Below, one piece after another: positions 17,543-28,153 of a DNA stretch of 64,000 nucleotides. The notes under the pieces are model-generated. The model was not told the origin of the DNA, ran no database searches, and saw only the letters and a list, made by a program, of their open reading frames with translations. The DNA comes from Aquimarina sp. AU58 (GTDB taxonomy: Bacteria; Bacteroidota; Bacteroidia; Flavobacteriales; Flavobacteriaceae), in NCBI RefSeq assembly GCF_900312745.1, contig NZ_OMPD01000014.1:62001-126000 (forward strand). Direction: 5' to 3'. A program made the position numbers and the translations under genes. Within the stretch, counting starts at the first letter, position 1. Every line of letters starts with the position of its first letter.

Positions 17543-19123
17543 ATGGCAGAAGTGAATCCTGCTGAAGTATCAGCAATATTAAAACAACAATTATCTGGAT
17601 TTGAAGCATCAGCTTCATTAGAAGAGGTAGGAACGGTATTACAAATAGGTGATGGTATCGCCAGAGTATACGGATTGTCTAATGCTCAATATGGAGAATT
17701 AGTACAGTTTGAATCTGGTTTAGAAGGTATCGTACTTAACTTAGAAGAAGATAATGTTGGGGTAGTACTTTTAGGTTCTTCAACTGAAGTTAAAGAAGGT
17801 GCAACTGTAAAACGTACACAACGTATTGCATCAATTAACGTTGGAGAAGGAATTGTAGGTCGTGTAGTGGATACATTAGGTAGCCCTATCGATGGTAAAG
17901 GTGCGATCGAAGGTGAAACTTTCGAAATGCCATTAGAACGTAAAGCTCCTGGAGTAGTTTTTCGTCAACCAGTAAATGAACCTCTTCAGACAGGGATCAA
18001 GTCTATCGATGCGATGGTACCAGTAGGGCGAGGACAGCGTGAATTAGTAATTGGTGACCGTCAGACAGGAAAAACAACAGTATGTATCGATACTATTCTT
18101 AATCAAAAAGAATTTTATGATGCTGGTGAACCAGTATATTGTATATATGTAGCTATAGGGCAAAAAGCATCTACAGTAGCATTAATTGCTAAAGTACTAG
18201 AAGATAAAGGTGCAATGGCATATACTACTATCGTAGCGGCTAATGCATCAGATCCTGCTCCAATGCAGGTATATGCTCCATTTGCTGGTGCTGCGATCGG
18301 AGAATATTTCCGTGATACAGGACGTCCTGCTTTAATTATCTATGATGATTTATCTAAGCAGGCAGTAGCATACCGTGAAGTATCTTTATTATTACGTCGT
18401 CCACCAGGTCGTGAGGCCTATCCTGGAGATGTTTTCTATCTTCACTCTAGATTGTTAGAGCGTTCTGCAAAAGTAATTGCAGATGATACTATTGCTAAAG
18501 ATATGAATGACCTTCCTGATTCTTTAAAAGATAAAGTAAAGGGTGGTGGATCATTAACAGCATTACCAATTATCGAAACGCAAGCAGGTGATGTATCTGC
18601 GTATATCCCTACAAACGTAATTTCGATTACAGATGGTCAGATATTCTTAACATCAGATTTATTTAATTCTGGTGTACGTCCGGCAATTAATGTAGGTATC
18701 TCGGTATCTCGTGTAGGAGGATCTGCACAGATTAAGTCAATGAAAAAAGTAGCAGGTACACTAAAATTAGATCAAGCACAGTTTCGTGAATTAGAAGCAT
18801 TTGCTAAGTTCGGATCTGACCTTGATGCTGCTACCTTAAACGTAATCGAAAAAGGAAAGCGTAACGTAGAGATTCTTAAGCAAGCACAAAATGATCCATA
18901 TACTGTAGAAGATCAGATTGCAATCATCTATGCAGGTTCTAAAAACCTATTAAGAGATGTGCCTGTAAATAAAATAAAAGAATTTGAAAGTGATTATATA
19001 GAATATCTTAATGCTAAGCATAGAGATACACTAGATACTTTAAAAGCAGGAAAATTAACAGACGAGGTAATCGATGTGTTAATGGCTGCTTGTAAAGAAA
19101 TTTCAGCAAAATATAAAAACTAG
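17543..19123 (+). CDS. atpA: ATP synthase F1 subunit alpha
   Basis: The 526-aa non-catalytic nucleotide-binding subunit. It begins [17 protein letters not shown]; an in-frame codon at 17510 would add 11 residues with no homology to the family, so the ATG at 17543 is preferred. Walker A is GDRQTGKTT, and [34 protein letters not shown] and the arginine region near [10 protein letters not shown] are intact. A hairpin follows the stop. Confidence 0.97.
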   Translation: MAEVNPAEVSAILKQQLSGFEASASLEEVGTVLQIGDGIARVYGLSNAQYGELVQFESGLEGIVLNLEEDNVGVVLLGSSTEVKEGATVKRTQRIASINVGEGIVGRVVDTLGSPIDGKGAIEGETFEMPLERKAPGVVFRQPVNEPLQTGIKSIDAMVPVGRGQRELVIGDRQTGKTTVCIDTILNQKEFYDAGEPVYCIYVAIGQKASTVALIAKVLEDKGAMAYTTIVAANASDPAPMQVYAPFAGAAIGEYFRDTGRPALIIYDDLSKQAVAYREVSLLLRRPPGREAYPGDVFYLHSRLLERSAKVIADDTIAKDMNDLPDSLKDKVKGGGSLTALPIIETQAGDVSAYIPTNVISITDGQIFLTSDLFNSGVRPAINVGISVSRVGGSAQIKSMKKVAGTLKLDQAQFRELEAFAKFGSDLDAATLNVIEKGKRNVEILKQAQNDPYTVEDQIAIIYAGSKNLLRDVPVNKIKEFESDYIEYLNAKHRDTLDTLKAGKLTDEVIDVLMAACKEISAKYKN

Positions 19124-19127
19124 TATT

Positions 19128-19162
19128 AAAGTACAGCGTATTGGATTCTAATACGCTGTACT
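19128..19162 (+). terminator. Hairpin between atpA and atpG
   Basis: A 14-bp perfect stem (AAGTACAGCGTATT / AATACGCTGTACTT) with a 7-nt loop, located 5 nt after the atpA stop. It could lower atpG expression relative to atpA, which fits the 3:1 subunit ratio, or end part of the transcripts. Confidence 0.7.
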
Positions 19163-19246
19163 TAATAAAATAAAGTTTACTATTTAGAATGGTGTTGATC
19201 TAGAAAGTTCTCATTACTAACTACTCAATACTCAATACTAAGAAAA

Positions 19247-20107
19247 ATGGCAAATTTAAAAGAATTACGTAGTAGAATTACCTCTGTATCTTCAACGATG
19301 CAAATTACCAGTGCCATGAAAATGGTATCTGCAGCAAAGTTGAATAAGGCACAGATGGCGATTACTGCAATGCGTCCTTATGCAGATAAACTTACCGAGC
19401 TATTGCAAAGCTTAAGTGCTTCGCTAGAAGGAGATAGCGCAAGTGCATATGCAGAAGAACGCGAAGTGAATAAAGTATTGATAGTAGCAATTGCTTCTAA
19501 TCGTGGTCTAGCTGGTGCTTTTAACTCTAATATTGTTAAAGGGGTAAGAGAGCTATATCAAAATGAATATGCAGGTAAGCAAGTAGATTTTGTTACCATA
19601 GGTAAAAAAGTCAATGATGTTGTTTCAAAAACACATACAGTAGTTGCAAATAGAAGCTCGGTGTATGATGATCTTACTTTTGCTAATGTTTCAGATATTG
19701 CAGAAGAACTAATGGAGTTATTCAGTAATGGTTCTTGTGATAAGATCGTTATTGTATATAATAAATTTAGAAATGCAGCTTCTCAGGATGTTACTACAGA
19801 GCAATTCTTGCCAATTGTACCTGTAGAAAGTGATAAGAATGTAAATCTAGATTATATCTTCGAACCTTCTAAGGAAGAGATTGTAGAGCAATTAATCCCT
19901 AAGTCACTTAAAACACAATTGTATAAAGCAATACGAGACTCATTTGCATCAGAACATGGAGCACGTATGACAGCGATGCATAAAGCAACAGATAATGCTA
20001 CAGAGCTTAGAGACGCACTTAAATTATCATATAACAAAGCAAGACAAGCTTCTATTACTAATGAAATTTTAGAGATTGTTGGTGGTGCCGAAGCTTTAAA
20101 TAACTAA
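19247..20107 (+). CDS. atpG: ATP synthase F1 subunit gamma
   Basis: The 286-aa rotor shaft: N-terminal helix ANLKELRSRITSVSSTMQIT with AMKMVSAAKL, a central Rossmann-like domain (LIVAIASNRGLAGAFNSN) and the C-terminal helix (HKATDNATELRDALKLSYNKARQ) that runs up into F1. atpD and atpC are not next to it; in Bacteroidota they usually lie elsewhere. Confidence 0.96.
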   Translation: MANLKELRSRITSVSSTMQITSAMKMVSAAKLNKAQMAITAMRPYADKLTELLQSLSASLEGDSASAYAEEREVNKVLIVAIASNRGLAGAFNSNIVKGVRELYQNEYAGKQVDFVTIGKKVNDVVSKTHTVVANRSSVYDDLTFANVSDIAEELMELFSNGSCDKIVIVYNKFRNAASQDVTTEQFLPIVPVESDKNVNLDYIFEPSKEEIVEQLIPKSLKTQLYKAIRDSFASEHGARMTAMHKATDNATELRDALKLSYNKARQASITNEILEIVGGAEALNN

Positions 20108-20162
20108 TTGTAGTTTAGTATTGATTCAGCTTAGCTAGAATTTAGTATAATAAAATACCAAG

Positions 20163-20191
20163 ACCTCATAAGTTTTCTTATGAGGTTTTTT
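20163..20191 (+). terminator. Terminator of the ATP synthase operon
   Basis: A 10-bp perfect stem (ACCTCATAAG / CTTATGAGGT) with a TTTT loop, then a T-rich tract. It covers an ATG at 20180 that opens the frame of the next gene, which argues for a later start there. Confidence 0.88.
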
Positions 20192-20299
20192 GTTTTTTCA
20201 ACAGGTATTTTGCCTATTTCCCTATCTTTAGCGAAACTAAAATTACCAAGACTATGTTTTTGGTATCAATTTTGTTTTTCAATACTTAAAATATCAAAA

Positions 20300-20800
20300 A
20301 TGATAAATTTGAGAACAATAAGTACAACAATTGGTGTTTTGTTAGTCCTGATAACATATACACAATGTGCCAGCAGTCAACAAATCGATATGAAAACTCC
20401 AATAGTTATTAAAGATGTTTATTTTCAGAAATGGGTAGCCGGTGTTGAAGGCGGTGGTTCTGGTTTTATGCTATATATAGAAGTTAATTCGACATCAGAT
20501 GTGCAATTAGAGTATGCGTATTTTAAAGGGAAAAAGATAGAACTGGGGCATAAAACCAATGAGCTTGTATATGTAGGTCATCATACTTACCCTTCTAGAA
20601 GGCAAGATCTGATTATGAGTGATGATCCTAAGAAAGAGTTTAACAACCAGTTACCGGCAGTTGAAAAAAAGCCTCCTTTCGAACTTAAAGATAATGAATG
20701 CATTGTTGCGTATACCAAAGAGGGTAAAAAAGGGTATTTCAAATTAAATAATGTACCCGAAAAAGAATTGCAAGCGTATCCGACCAGAAAGAGTCAGTAA
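20300..20800 (+). CDS. Small lipoprotein of unknown function
   Basis: A 166-aa protein beginning MINLRTISTTIGVLLVLITYTQC, a lipoprotein signal with lipid Cys about 23. The mature part has a beta-rich look (YFQKWVAGVEGGGSGFMLYIEVN, VQLEYAYFKGKKIELG). The frame is open from 20180, but that ATG lies in the terminator hairpin of the previous operon, so I start at 20300. I do not recognise a named family. Confidence 0.7.
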   Translation: MINLRTISTTIGVLLVLITYTQCASSQQIDMKTPIVIKDVYFQKWVAGVEGGGSGFMLYIEVNSTSDVQLEYAYFKGKKIELGHKTNELVYVGHHTYPSRRQDLIMSDDPKKEFNNQLPAVEKKPPFELKDNECIVAYTKEGKKGYFKLNNVPEKELQAYPTRKSQ

Positions 20801-20938
20801 ATTGTATTGCTGTACTATTGGAAACTGTAAAGAACAACTAGTCATATATTGATGTATTTAGAGAGACAATACATAACTAGAAATACTATTTTTTTGAATA
20901 AAAGAGAATAATCAACACTATAAATTTATAAATAGGAA

Positions 20939-22813
20939 ATGAAAAAAGTAATTACTTTATTGGTATGTGCAACACTATTGTTAGGAAGTTGTGCCGATGC
21001 TAAAAAAGAAAAAACAGAATTGAAAAAGGAAGCTTCTTTGCCTAAGTATGAAGAAGAACCACATTCTTTTGCACAACCGAATAAAGCTGCAATAAAACAT
21101 TTAGATTTAAATATAGATGTTGATTTTGAAAAAGAAATCATTAGCGGAAGTGCTACTTATCAAATAGAAAACAATAACGCTTCAGAAATCATTTTGGATG
21201 TTAAATTTTTGGAAATCGAAAATGTACAGGCAGACGAAGTGGATACCAAGTTTGTATTAGGAAGATTTGACGAATACCTAGGGCAGCCACTAAAAATTGA
21301 TATTCAAAACACCACAAAAACAATAACAGTTCAATATAAAACCACGAATAAAACTGAAGCATTACAATGGTTAAGTCCACAACAAACTGCCGATAAAACA
21401 CATCCATTCTTATTTACGCAGGGGCAAGCAATATTAACTAGAACCTGGATTCCTATACAGGATAGTCCGCAGATAAGAATAACGTATAATGCTACAGTAA
21501 GTGTCCCATCAGACCTGATGGCAGTAATGAGTGCAGAAAACCCAAAAGAGAAAACAGAAAATGGAGAATATCAATTTAGAATGAAACAACCTATCTCTCC
21601 GTATCTCATTGCACTGGCAGTTGGAGATATTGAGTATAAGGCGATTAGTGACAGAACTGGAGTCTATGCTGAGAAATCTATGGTAGATGCTGTTCATAAT
21701 GAGTTTTCGGATATGGAAAAAATGGTTGTTGCGGCCGAAAAATTATATGGAGAATATGCTTGGGAGCAATTTGATGTGATCGTATTACCACCAAGTTTTC
21801 CTTTTGGAGGAATGGAAAACCCACGTTTGACTTTTGCTACCCCTACACTAATAGCTGGGGATAAAAGTTTAACATCTGTTATAGCACATGAATTGGCACA
21901 TTCCTGGTCAGGGAATTTGGTTACGAATTCAACCTGGGATGATTTTTGGCTTAATGAAGGGTTTACAGTTTATTTTGAAACCCGTATAATGGAAGAATTG
22001 TATGGAGTAGACAGGGCAAATATGTTAGCATTAATTAGTAGACAAAGTTTGGATGATGAAATAGAAGGTTTTAAATCAACACCAGATGAAACTAAATTAA
22101 AACTGAACTTAAAAGGGCGAAATCCAGATGATGGTATGAATAGTATTGCCTATGAGAAAGGATACTTATTTTTAAGAACATTAGAAGAAACAGTAGGGCG
22201 TGAAAAATTTGATAAATTCCTTAATAATTACTTTCAAACACATGCCTTCTCTACTATAAGTACAGAGAAATTCATTGTTTTTTTGAATGAAAATTTACTG
22301 AGTAAAGAGAATATTAAATTTAATGCTGATGAGTGGATTTATAAAGCAGGTGTTCCGAATAATGAAGCGATTGCAAAATCAGACAAATTTGATAAGGTCT
22401 TAGAAGCGTTAACACAATTTATCACAAATAATAAGGTAGATGTAAAAATTACCGAAAATTGGACAACCCAGGAATGGGTATATTTTGTTCGCAATTTTCC
22501 AAAAGATATAAATGAAAAACATTTAGCCATGTTTGATAAAGCTTTTGATCTAACGAATGCTACCAATTCTTATATTGCAATGGTTTGGTACGAACAATCC
22601 ATAAATCATGATTACCATGGTAATCATGTAGATAAAAAAATTGAAGATTTTCTTATTACTGTAGGACGTCGTTGGTATGTTTCTACTATTTTTAAAGCGT
22701 ATCAACGAAACAATAAAACAAAAGAAGCATTACTTATTTATGAGAAAGCTCGACCAAACTATCATTCTGTCACCGTAAATACTATTGATGATATTTTAGG
22801 TGTTAAGAAGTAA
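20939..22813 (+). CDS. M1 family metallo-aminopeptidase, lipoprotein
   Basis: A 624-aa zinc peptidase, LTA4-hydrolase/aminopeptidase type. Lipoprotein signal with CATLLLGSC (lipid Cys 18), an N-terminal beta domain, the substrate motif GGMEN (290-294), the zinc site HELAH (317-321) with the third ligand Glu in LNEGF (340), and a C-terminal helical domain. It removes N-terminal residues from peptides outside the cytoplasm. Single gene by spacing. Confidence 0.93.
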   Translation: MKKVITLLVCATLLLGSCADAKKEKTELKKEASLPKYEEEPHSFAQPNKAAIKHLDLNIDVDFEKEIISGSATYQIENNNASEIILDVKFLEIENVQADEVDTKFVLGRFDEYLGQPLKIDIQNTTKTITVQYKTTNKTEALQWLSPQQTADKTHPFLFTQGQAILTRTWIPIQDSPQIRITYNATVSVPSDLMAVMSAENPKEKTENGEYQFRMKQPISPYLIALAVGDIEYKAISDRTGVYAEKSMVDAVHNEFSDMEKMVVAAEKLYGEYAWEQFDVIVLPPSFPFGGMENPRLTFATPTLIAGDKSLTSVIAHELAHSWSGNLVTNSTWDDFWLNEGFTVYFETRIMEELYGVDRANMLALISRQSLDDEIEGFKSTPDETKLKLNLKGRNPDDGMNSIAYEKGYLFLRTLEETVGREKFDKFLNNYFQTHAFSTISTEKFIVFLNENLLSKENIKFNADEWIYKAGVPNNEAIAKSDKFDKVLEALTQFITNNKVDVKITENWTTQEWVYFVRNFPKDINEKHLAMFDKAFDLTNATNSYIAMVWYEQSINHDYHGNHVDKKIEDFLITVGRRWYVSTIFKAYQRNNKTKEALLIYEKARPNYHSVTVNTIDDILGVKK

Positions 22814-22831
22814 TTTTTATTAGTTTTTAGT

Positions 22832-22883
22832 AACGAACTCGTTTAAGTTTTTCAATTGGTTAAAAAAATTAAACGAGTTCGTT
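22832..22883 (+). terminator. Inverted repeat after the M1 peptidase gene
   Basis: A 15-bp perfect inverted repeat (AACGAACTCGTTTAA / TTAAACGAGTTCGTT) with a 22-nt loop, 18 nt after the stop. No T-run, so it may be a terminator or an mRNA end-stabilising stem. Confidence 0.55.
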
Positions 22884-22950
22884 GGTAAGAAAAACGCAAC
22901 AATACGTAAGACAAAAAAATGTATTTTTACAACTATAAGTACACCGCCAA

Positions 22951-24402
22951 TTGAGCATATTTCAGAAACTCTTTAAGCAAACTTTTATCTATGGGCTGGC
23001 AACAGTGCTTCCGCGCATGTTGTCTTTTCTGTTAGTCCCTCTGTATACAGATTTGTTACCAACAGGAGAATACGGTAAGATTTCTATTATATTTTCGTAT
23101 TTCGTGTTATTCAATGTGATACTGGCTTATGGTATGGAAACCGCTTTTTTTAGGTTTTTTAATAAAGAATCTGATAAAGATGCAGTAGTAAGTACATCTG
23201 CAATATCTTTGGTGATCTCATCATTTTGTTTTTTTGTTTTAGCCTTGCTATTTAGAAACCAAATAGCAATACTTACCGATATAAGAGTTGATTACATTAC
23301 CTTGGTAATTTGGATTCTTTTATTAGATGCTTTAGTAATTATCCCCTTTGCATGGCTAAGAGCAAATGAAAAGCCAATGCGCTATTCGTTGATTAAAATT
23401 CTAAATGTAATCGTTAACCTGGGGCTGAATGTCTTTCTCTTACTGTACTTAAAAACAGTATCAAAAGATTTTTCGATACTAAAGAGCATCACAATAGAGA
23501 ATTATGAGATCAATTATATCTTCATTTCTAATTTGATTGCGAGCGGATTAACATTAGTATTATTGATTCCTTTCTATAGTAAGATTAAGTATCGTTTTAA
23601 CCGAGTGCTTTGGAAAAAAATGATGAACTACGCTTTTCCGATTCTTATTGCAGGAGTTGCATACTCTATTAATGAAACGTTTGATAGGATTTTGTTGGAT
23701 TACCTGTTGCCAGAAGATGTAGCTGATCATTTGGTGGGGGTATATTCTGCCTGTTATAAACTGGCATTGTTTATGACTTTGTTTGCTACAGCTTTTAGAT
23801 TAGGAATAGAACCATTTTTCTTTAACTACTCCGAAAATAAGAATGCTCCCGAAACCTATGCCAGAATTACCAAATACTTTGTAGCTTTTGGGGCGGTTAT
23901 TTTGCTTGGGGTGATCGTTTTTGTACATTTATTAAAAGACCTCATCATAAGAGATCAGGCATATTGGGAGGCCGTTAAAATTGTTCCGATAATTTTATTA
24001 GCCAATCTCTGCCTCGGGATATACCATAACCTTTCTGTATGGTATAAAATTACAGATAGAACTAAGTTTGGAGCCTATATTTCTGTAATAGGGGCTATAA
24101 TTACATTAGTATTAAACTTTATTTTAATACCAAAATATAGTTACCTTGGATCAGCTATAGCAACACTAGCGGCTTATGGATCTATGATGATGTTATCATG
24201 GTATTATGGTAAAAAATATTACCCTATTCCTTATAATCTTAAAAAGATAGGAATGTATCTTTCTATATCTATTACCTTTTCGATTTTATCATTTTATGTT
24301 TTTGATAGTAATTATATAATTTCTATCCCATTGTTACTTGGGTTTTTAGTAATTTTGTACGCCTCAGAAAAGAAAGAATTAAAACAAATTTTAAAAAGAT
24401 AA
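22951..24402 (+). CDS. Polysaccharide flippase (Wzx/MATE-like)
   Basis: A 483-aa membrane protein with about 12-14 helices, beginning FQKLFKQTFIYGLATVLPRMLSFLLVPLYTDLL, the standard start of oligosaccharide flippases. It moves lipid-linked glycans across the inner membrane. It starts with TTG (22951). Downstream come dut and a sugar nucleotidyltransferase on the same strand, so a link to surface polysaccharide is likely. Confidence 0.9.
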   Translation: MSIFQKLFKQTFIYGLATVLPRMLSFLLVPLYTDLLPTGEYGKISIIFSYFVLFNVILAYGMETAFFRFFNKESDKDAVVSTSAISLVISSFCFFVLALLFRNQIAILTDIRVDYITLVIWILLLDALVIIPFAWLRANEKPMRYSLIKILNVIVNLGLNVFLLLYLKTVSKDFSILKSITIENYEINYIFISNLIASGLTLVLLIPFYSKIKYRFNRVLWKKMMNYAFPILIAGVAYSINETFDRILLDYLLPEDVADHLVGVYSACYKLALFMTLFATAFRLGIEPFFFNYSENKNAPETYARITKYFVAFGAVILLGVIVFVHLLKDLIIRDQAYWEAVKIVPIILLANLCLGIYHNLSVWYKITDRTKFGAYISVIGAIITLVLNFILIPKYSYLGSAIATLAAYGSMMMLSWYYGKKYYPIPYNLKKIGMYLSISITFSILSFYVFDSNYIISIPLLLGFLVILYASEKKELKQILKR

Positions 24403-24476
24403 GTCTGGTTAAAATTTTGACTCTTACCGCTTATGGCAAAGTAGTCTAACTTTTACAGGATAATTAGGATATCAAT

Positions 24477-24911
24477 ATGCAGATAAAAATAATTAATCAA
24501 TCATCTCACGATCTACCTCATTACGAAACTATTGCTTCGGCAGGAATGGATCTAAGAGCACATATAACAAAATCAATAACGCTAAAACCACTAGAGCGTA
24601 CAATTGTAAAAACCGGATTGTTTATAGAGTTACCGATTGGGTATGAAGCACAAGTGCGTCCACGTAGTGGATTAGCAGCCAAAAAAGGGATTACAGTACT
24701 TAATGCACCAGGAACAATAGATGCAGATTACCGGGGAGAGATTGGGGTGATTTTAGTAAATCTGTCGAATGAAGATTTTACTATTCAGAATGGAGAACGA
24801 GTAGCCCAAATGGTAATTGCAAAACACGAACGGGCAGAATGGATCGAGGTAACAGAATTATCAGAAACAATTAGAGGAGAAGGAGGATTTGGAAGTACAG
24901 GAGTTAAATAA
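24477..24911 (+). CDS. dut: dUTP diphosphatase
   Basis: The 144-aa trimeric dUTPase hydrolyses dUTP to dUMP and pyrophosphate. All five motifs are visible: [44 protein letters not shown] and the C-terminal [10 protein letters not shown]. Full length. Followed 34 nt later by the nucleotidyltransferase gene. Confidence 0.97.
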   Translation: MQIKIINQSSHDLPHYETIASAGMDLRAHITKSITLKPLERTIVKTGLFIELPIGYEAQVRPRSGLAAKKGITVLNAPGTIDADYRGEIGVILVNLSNEDFTIQNGERVAQMVIAKHERAEWIEVTELSETIRGEGGFGSTGVK

Positions 24912-24945
24912 AACAACAATCATCATAAAACCAATTTAAAATAGC

Positions 24946-25962
24946 ATGAAAATCATAGTACCAATGGCAGGAAGAGGATCGAGACTAAGACCTCATACGC
25001 TCACAGTTCCTAAACCATTAATTCCGGTTGCCGGAAAACCAATAGTACATCGGTTAGTATCTGATATTGCTAAAGTTTTAGGAGAACCAGTTGAGGAAAT
25101 AGCCTTTGTATTAGGTGATCCTGCTTTTTTTGGAGATGATGTAGTAGAAAGTTTAACAACATTGGCAGAAAGCCTGGGAGCAAAAGCATCTATTTATAGG
25201 CAAGATCAACCCTTGGGAACAGGACACGCTATTATGTGTGCCAAAGAATCTTTGTCAGGACCTGCAGTAATTGCTTATGCAGATACACTGATTAGAGCAG
25301 ATTTTAACCTCGATAAAAATGCAGACTCTGTAATTTGGGTAAAACAAGTAGGCCAACCAGAAGCTTATGGTGTCGTAAAACTAAACGATAGTAACGAGAT
25401 TGTAGAATTAGTAGAAAAGCCTAAAGAATTTGTGTCCGACCTGGCGGTAATAGGTATATACTATTTTAAAGATGTGGCAGTTCTTAAAAACGAATTGCAG
25501 TATGTTCTGGATAATAACATTATTAACGGGGGAGAATATCAAATTAATGATGGAATTAAAAGAATGATGAGTAATGGAAAAGTATTTGTAACCGGACAGG
25601 TAGATGAATGGATGGACTGCGGAAACAAAAATGTGACCGTAGAAACAAATACAAGAATGCTGGGATTTTTACAAAAAGATGGAGAACATTTGGTTAGTAA
25701 TGAAGTTACACAAGAAAACTCAACTGTTATCGCTCCATGCTATTTGGGTGAAGGAGTAACGTTAAAAAATGCTACTATTGGGCCCAATGTTTCGATAGGA
25801 AAAGGGTGTACAATCGAGAATGCAATAATCAAAAATAGTCTGATTCAGACCAAAACTGTCATAAAAAATGCTAACTTAGACAATGCTATGATTGGAAACA
25901 ATGCTGTTTATGATGGAAACTTCACTACAGTGAGTATTGGAGACTATTCTATTTTGGAATAA
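24946..25962 (+). CDS. Sugar-1-phosphate nucleotidyltransferase with left-handed beta-helix tail
   Basis: A 338-aa enzyme. The N-terminal pyrophosphorylase signature is VPMAGRGSRLRPHTLTVPKP, with DQPLGTGHAIMCAKE and AYADTLIRADF further on. From about residue 245 hexapeptide-type repeats (NATIGPNVSIGKGCTIENAIIKNS) form a beta-helix. It makes NDP-sugars for glycans, of the glucose-1-phosphate thymidylyl/uridylyl type; the exact sugar cannot be read from sequence. It ends 3 nt before the next open frame. Confidence 0.9.
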   Translation: MKIIVPMAGRGSRLRPHTLTVPKPLIPVAGKPIVHRLVSDIAKVLGEPVEEIAFVLGDPAFFGDDVVESLTTLAESLGAKASIYRQDQPLGTGHAIMCAKESLSGPAVIAYADTLIRADFNLDKNADSVIWVKQVGQPEAYGVVKLNDSNEIVELVEKPKEFVSDLAVIGIYYFKDVAVLKNELQYVLDNNIINGGEYQINDGIKRMMSNGKVFVTGQVDEWMDCGNKNVTVETNTRMLGFLQKDGEHLVSNEVTQENSTVIAPCYLGEGVTLKNATIGPNVSIGKGCTIENAIIKNSLIQTKTVIKNANLDNAMIGNNAVYDGNFTTVSIGDYSILE

Positions 25963-25965
25963 TTT

Positions 25966-27372
25966 ATGATACAATATCAGTATTGCAGAACACAGTTTAT
26001 GATTAACTATTGGAAACATATATGTCTTTTATTTCTATTCTTTTGGGGTGGGAGTACTATGGTTCTATCTCAGGATATAGAGCCTAAACAAGAGATAAAT
26101 ATCGACGATCTGGGAAATGTTTCTGACGAATTTCAAGAGAATTTTTTTGAGGCGCTAAAACAAAAAGCGATTACCAATTACGATAAGGCAATTGAAGCCT
26201 TAGAGAAATGTATAAAAATCGACCCTAAACCCGATTTTTTATATTTAGAATTAGGTAAGAATTATTTAGAGTTAAAACGATATCAGGATGCAGAAGATAA
26301 TTTCGTAAAAGTATTAGATGCTAAGCCCAATAACAGGTTTATCCTCGAGCTTTTGTTCGAAGTTTATTTTCAACAACGAAAATACCAGGAATCAATAGGT
26401 GTAGTAGAAAAGTTAGTTGCATTCAACCCTATGTTCAAGGAACAGTTGGCCAATTTGTACTTTCTAGAAAAACGATATGAAGAAGCATTAATCGTTCTTG
26501 ATGAATTAGATGACGAATTTGGAGCCGATGATTATCGCAATCGGTTACGAAAAAGGATCTCCTCAAAAATTATTAATCCCAATGGTCAAATTAGTAGACT
26601 AGAGAAAAAAATAAAAGAAAAACCTAAGGTAGAGCAAAATTATTTAAACCTGATTTACCTGTATAGTAAGGATAATCAAAAAGAAAAAGCGTTTGAAACG
26701 GCTAAATTACTATTAAAGAAAAAGCCAAAATCAGAATTCGTACATCTGGCACTATATAAATTTTATCTTGAAGAAAATAATTTTGAACAAGCTATTAGTT
26801 CGATGAAGATTGCTTTAAAAAGTAATAAAATAGATGTCGAATCAAAATATAAAGTGATTAACGATTTTTTACCGTTTCTAGATAAGAATCCTCAATACGA
26901 ATCTCAATTAACAGATATTGTTTCGTTGCTCTCTAATGGTCAAAATAATGGAAAAGTCTTTACAGAATTAGGCCATTATTATTATAAAAATGACAAAAAA
27001 GAGCAAGCACTCAATTTTTATGAACGAGGAATTAAAAGTAATGCCAATGACTTTATATTGCTAAAAAGAATATTATTATTACAACTAGACTTAAAGCGAT
27101 ATGAAAAAGTAGAAATAGGAAGCGAATTAGCTTTAGAAATGTATCCTGCACAACCTATTTTCTATTTGGCCAATGGCGTAGCATTAATTCGCCTCGAAAA
27201 AGCGGCTGAAGCTATCGAGATTCTTACTATAGGTATAGATTACGTGATAGATGATCTAAAGATGGAATCAGACTTTTACCAACAAATAAGTGAGGCATAT
27301 CGCAACTTGGGAGATACTACAAAAGCTTCAGAATATCAACAAAAAGTAAATCAACTTCAGAAAAAATCATAA
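25966..27372 (+). CDS. TPR repeat protein, exported
   Basis: A 468-aa protein of TPR repeats (AIEALEKCIKIDPKPDFLYLELGKNYLELKRYQDAE; later QALNFYERGIKSNANDFILLKRI). A signal peptide is best read from the ATG at 25999 (INYWKHICLLFLFFWGGSTMVLSQ), so the first 11 residues may not be real. Next to DUF4292 and EnvC-like genes, with gaps of 7 and -4 nt, so an envelope assembly operon is likely. Confidence 0.85.
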   Translation: MIQYQYCRTQFMINYWKHICLLFLFFWGGSTMVLSQDIEPKQEINIDDLGNVSDEFQENFFEALKQKAITNYDKAIEALEKCIKIDPKPDFLYLELGKNYLELKRYQDAEDNFVKVLDAKPNNRFILELLFEVYFQQRKYQESIGVVEKLVAFNPMFKEQLANLYFLEKRYEEALIVLDELDDEFGADDYRNRLRKRISSKIINPNGQISRLEKKIKEKPKVEQNYLNLIYLYSKDNQKEKAFETAKLLLKKKPKSEFVHLALYKFYLEENNFEQAISSMKIALKSNKIDVESKYKVINDFLPFLDKNPQYESQLTDIVSLLSNGQNNGKVFTELGHYYYKNDKKEQALNFYERGIKSNANDFILLKRILLLQLDLKRYEKVEIGSELALEMYPAQPIFYLANGVALIRLEKAAEAIEILTIGIDYVIDDLKMESDFYQQISEAYRNLGDTTKASEYQQKVNQLQKKS

Positions 27373-27379
27373 GCGGGTA

Positions 27380-28153
27380 ATGAACAGAATATTTTATCTA
27401 TTGTGCATTGCTATGATGATGCTTAATTCTTGTAAGGGAACCAAAGCAGTAAGTGCGTCGGGAATCAAAAAACTAAATGCAGAAAAGATAATTGCAAATC
27501 ACTACAATCGATCTTTTAATTTTAAAACACTTAATACCCGTATAAAAGTAAGATATGATAATGGCAAACAATCTTATAGTCCTAATGCTACACTGCGAAT
27601 AGAAAAAGATAAAACCATTTGGATTAGTGTAAAGATGTTGGGTATTACGTTGGCAAAGGCACTCATTACACCAGAAAAAGTAAGCTACTACGAGAAAATC
27701 AATAACACCTATTTTGAAGGAGATTTTAAATTGCTAAGCGATTGGTTGGGCACAGATCTGGATTATAATAAAGTACAGCAGATGCTTTTAGGACAAGCGT
27801 TGTTTAACCTAAGAAAGGATAAATATAAATCTTCAATAACAGGAAAAGCGTATCAATTACGACCTAAGACAGAATTAGCACTTTTTGAACGATTGTTTTT
27901 AATACATCCGGATACCTTCAAAATGTATTCACAACGATTAAAACAACCGATCGAAAATAGAGATCTAACGATTAATTATCAAAGCTATCAAAAAGTAGGA
28001 AATCAGGATTTTCCGAAAGAAATCTATATTGAAGCACTGCAGGAAAAAGAAAAAACCATGATTGAGATAGATTATAAAACGGTAGATTACAATGCTAAGG
28101 TGAGTTTTCCGTTTAAAATACCATCAGGGTATAAGCAAGTCACTATTCAATGA
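27380..28153 (+). CDS. DUF4292 lipoprotein
   Basis: A 257-aa lipoprotein (FYLLCIAMMMLNSC, lipid Cys 18) with family-typical IRVRYDNGKQ-like and ATLRIEKDKTIWISVKMLGITLAKALITP stretches. DUF4292 proteins resemble LolA/LolB-type half-barrels that bind lipids; the role here is inferred only. The stop overlaps the start of the EnvC-like gene by 4 nt. Confidence 0.85.
   Translation: MNRIFYLLCIAMMMLNSCKGTKAVSASGIKKLNAEKIIANHYNRSFNFKTLNTRIKVRYDNGKQSYSPNATLRIEKDKTIWISVKMLGITLAKALITPEKVSYYEKINNTYFEGDFKLLSDWLGTDLDYNKVQQMLLGQALFNLRKDKYKSSITGKAYQLRPKTELALFERLFLIHPDTFKMYSQRLKQPIENRDLTINYQSYQKVGNQDFPKEIYIEALQEKEKTMIEIDYKTVDYNAKVSFPFKIPSGYKQVTIQ

Noticed and set aside
20180..20299. Longer N-terminus of the small lipoprotein from 20180
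   Set aside because: The ATG lies in the stem of the ATP synthase terminator, and the lipoprotein signal starts at 20300.
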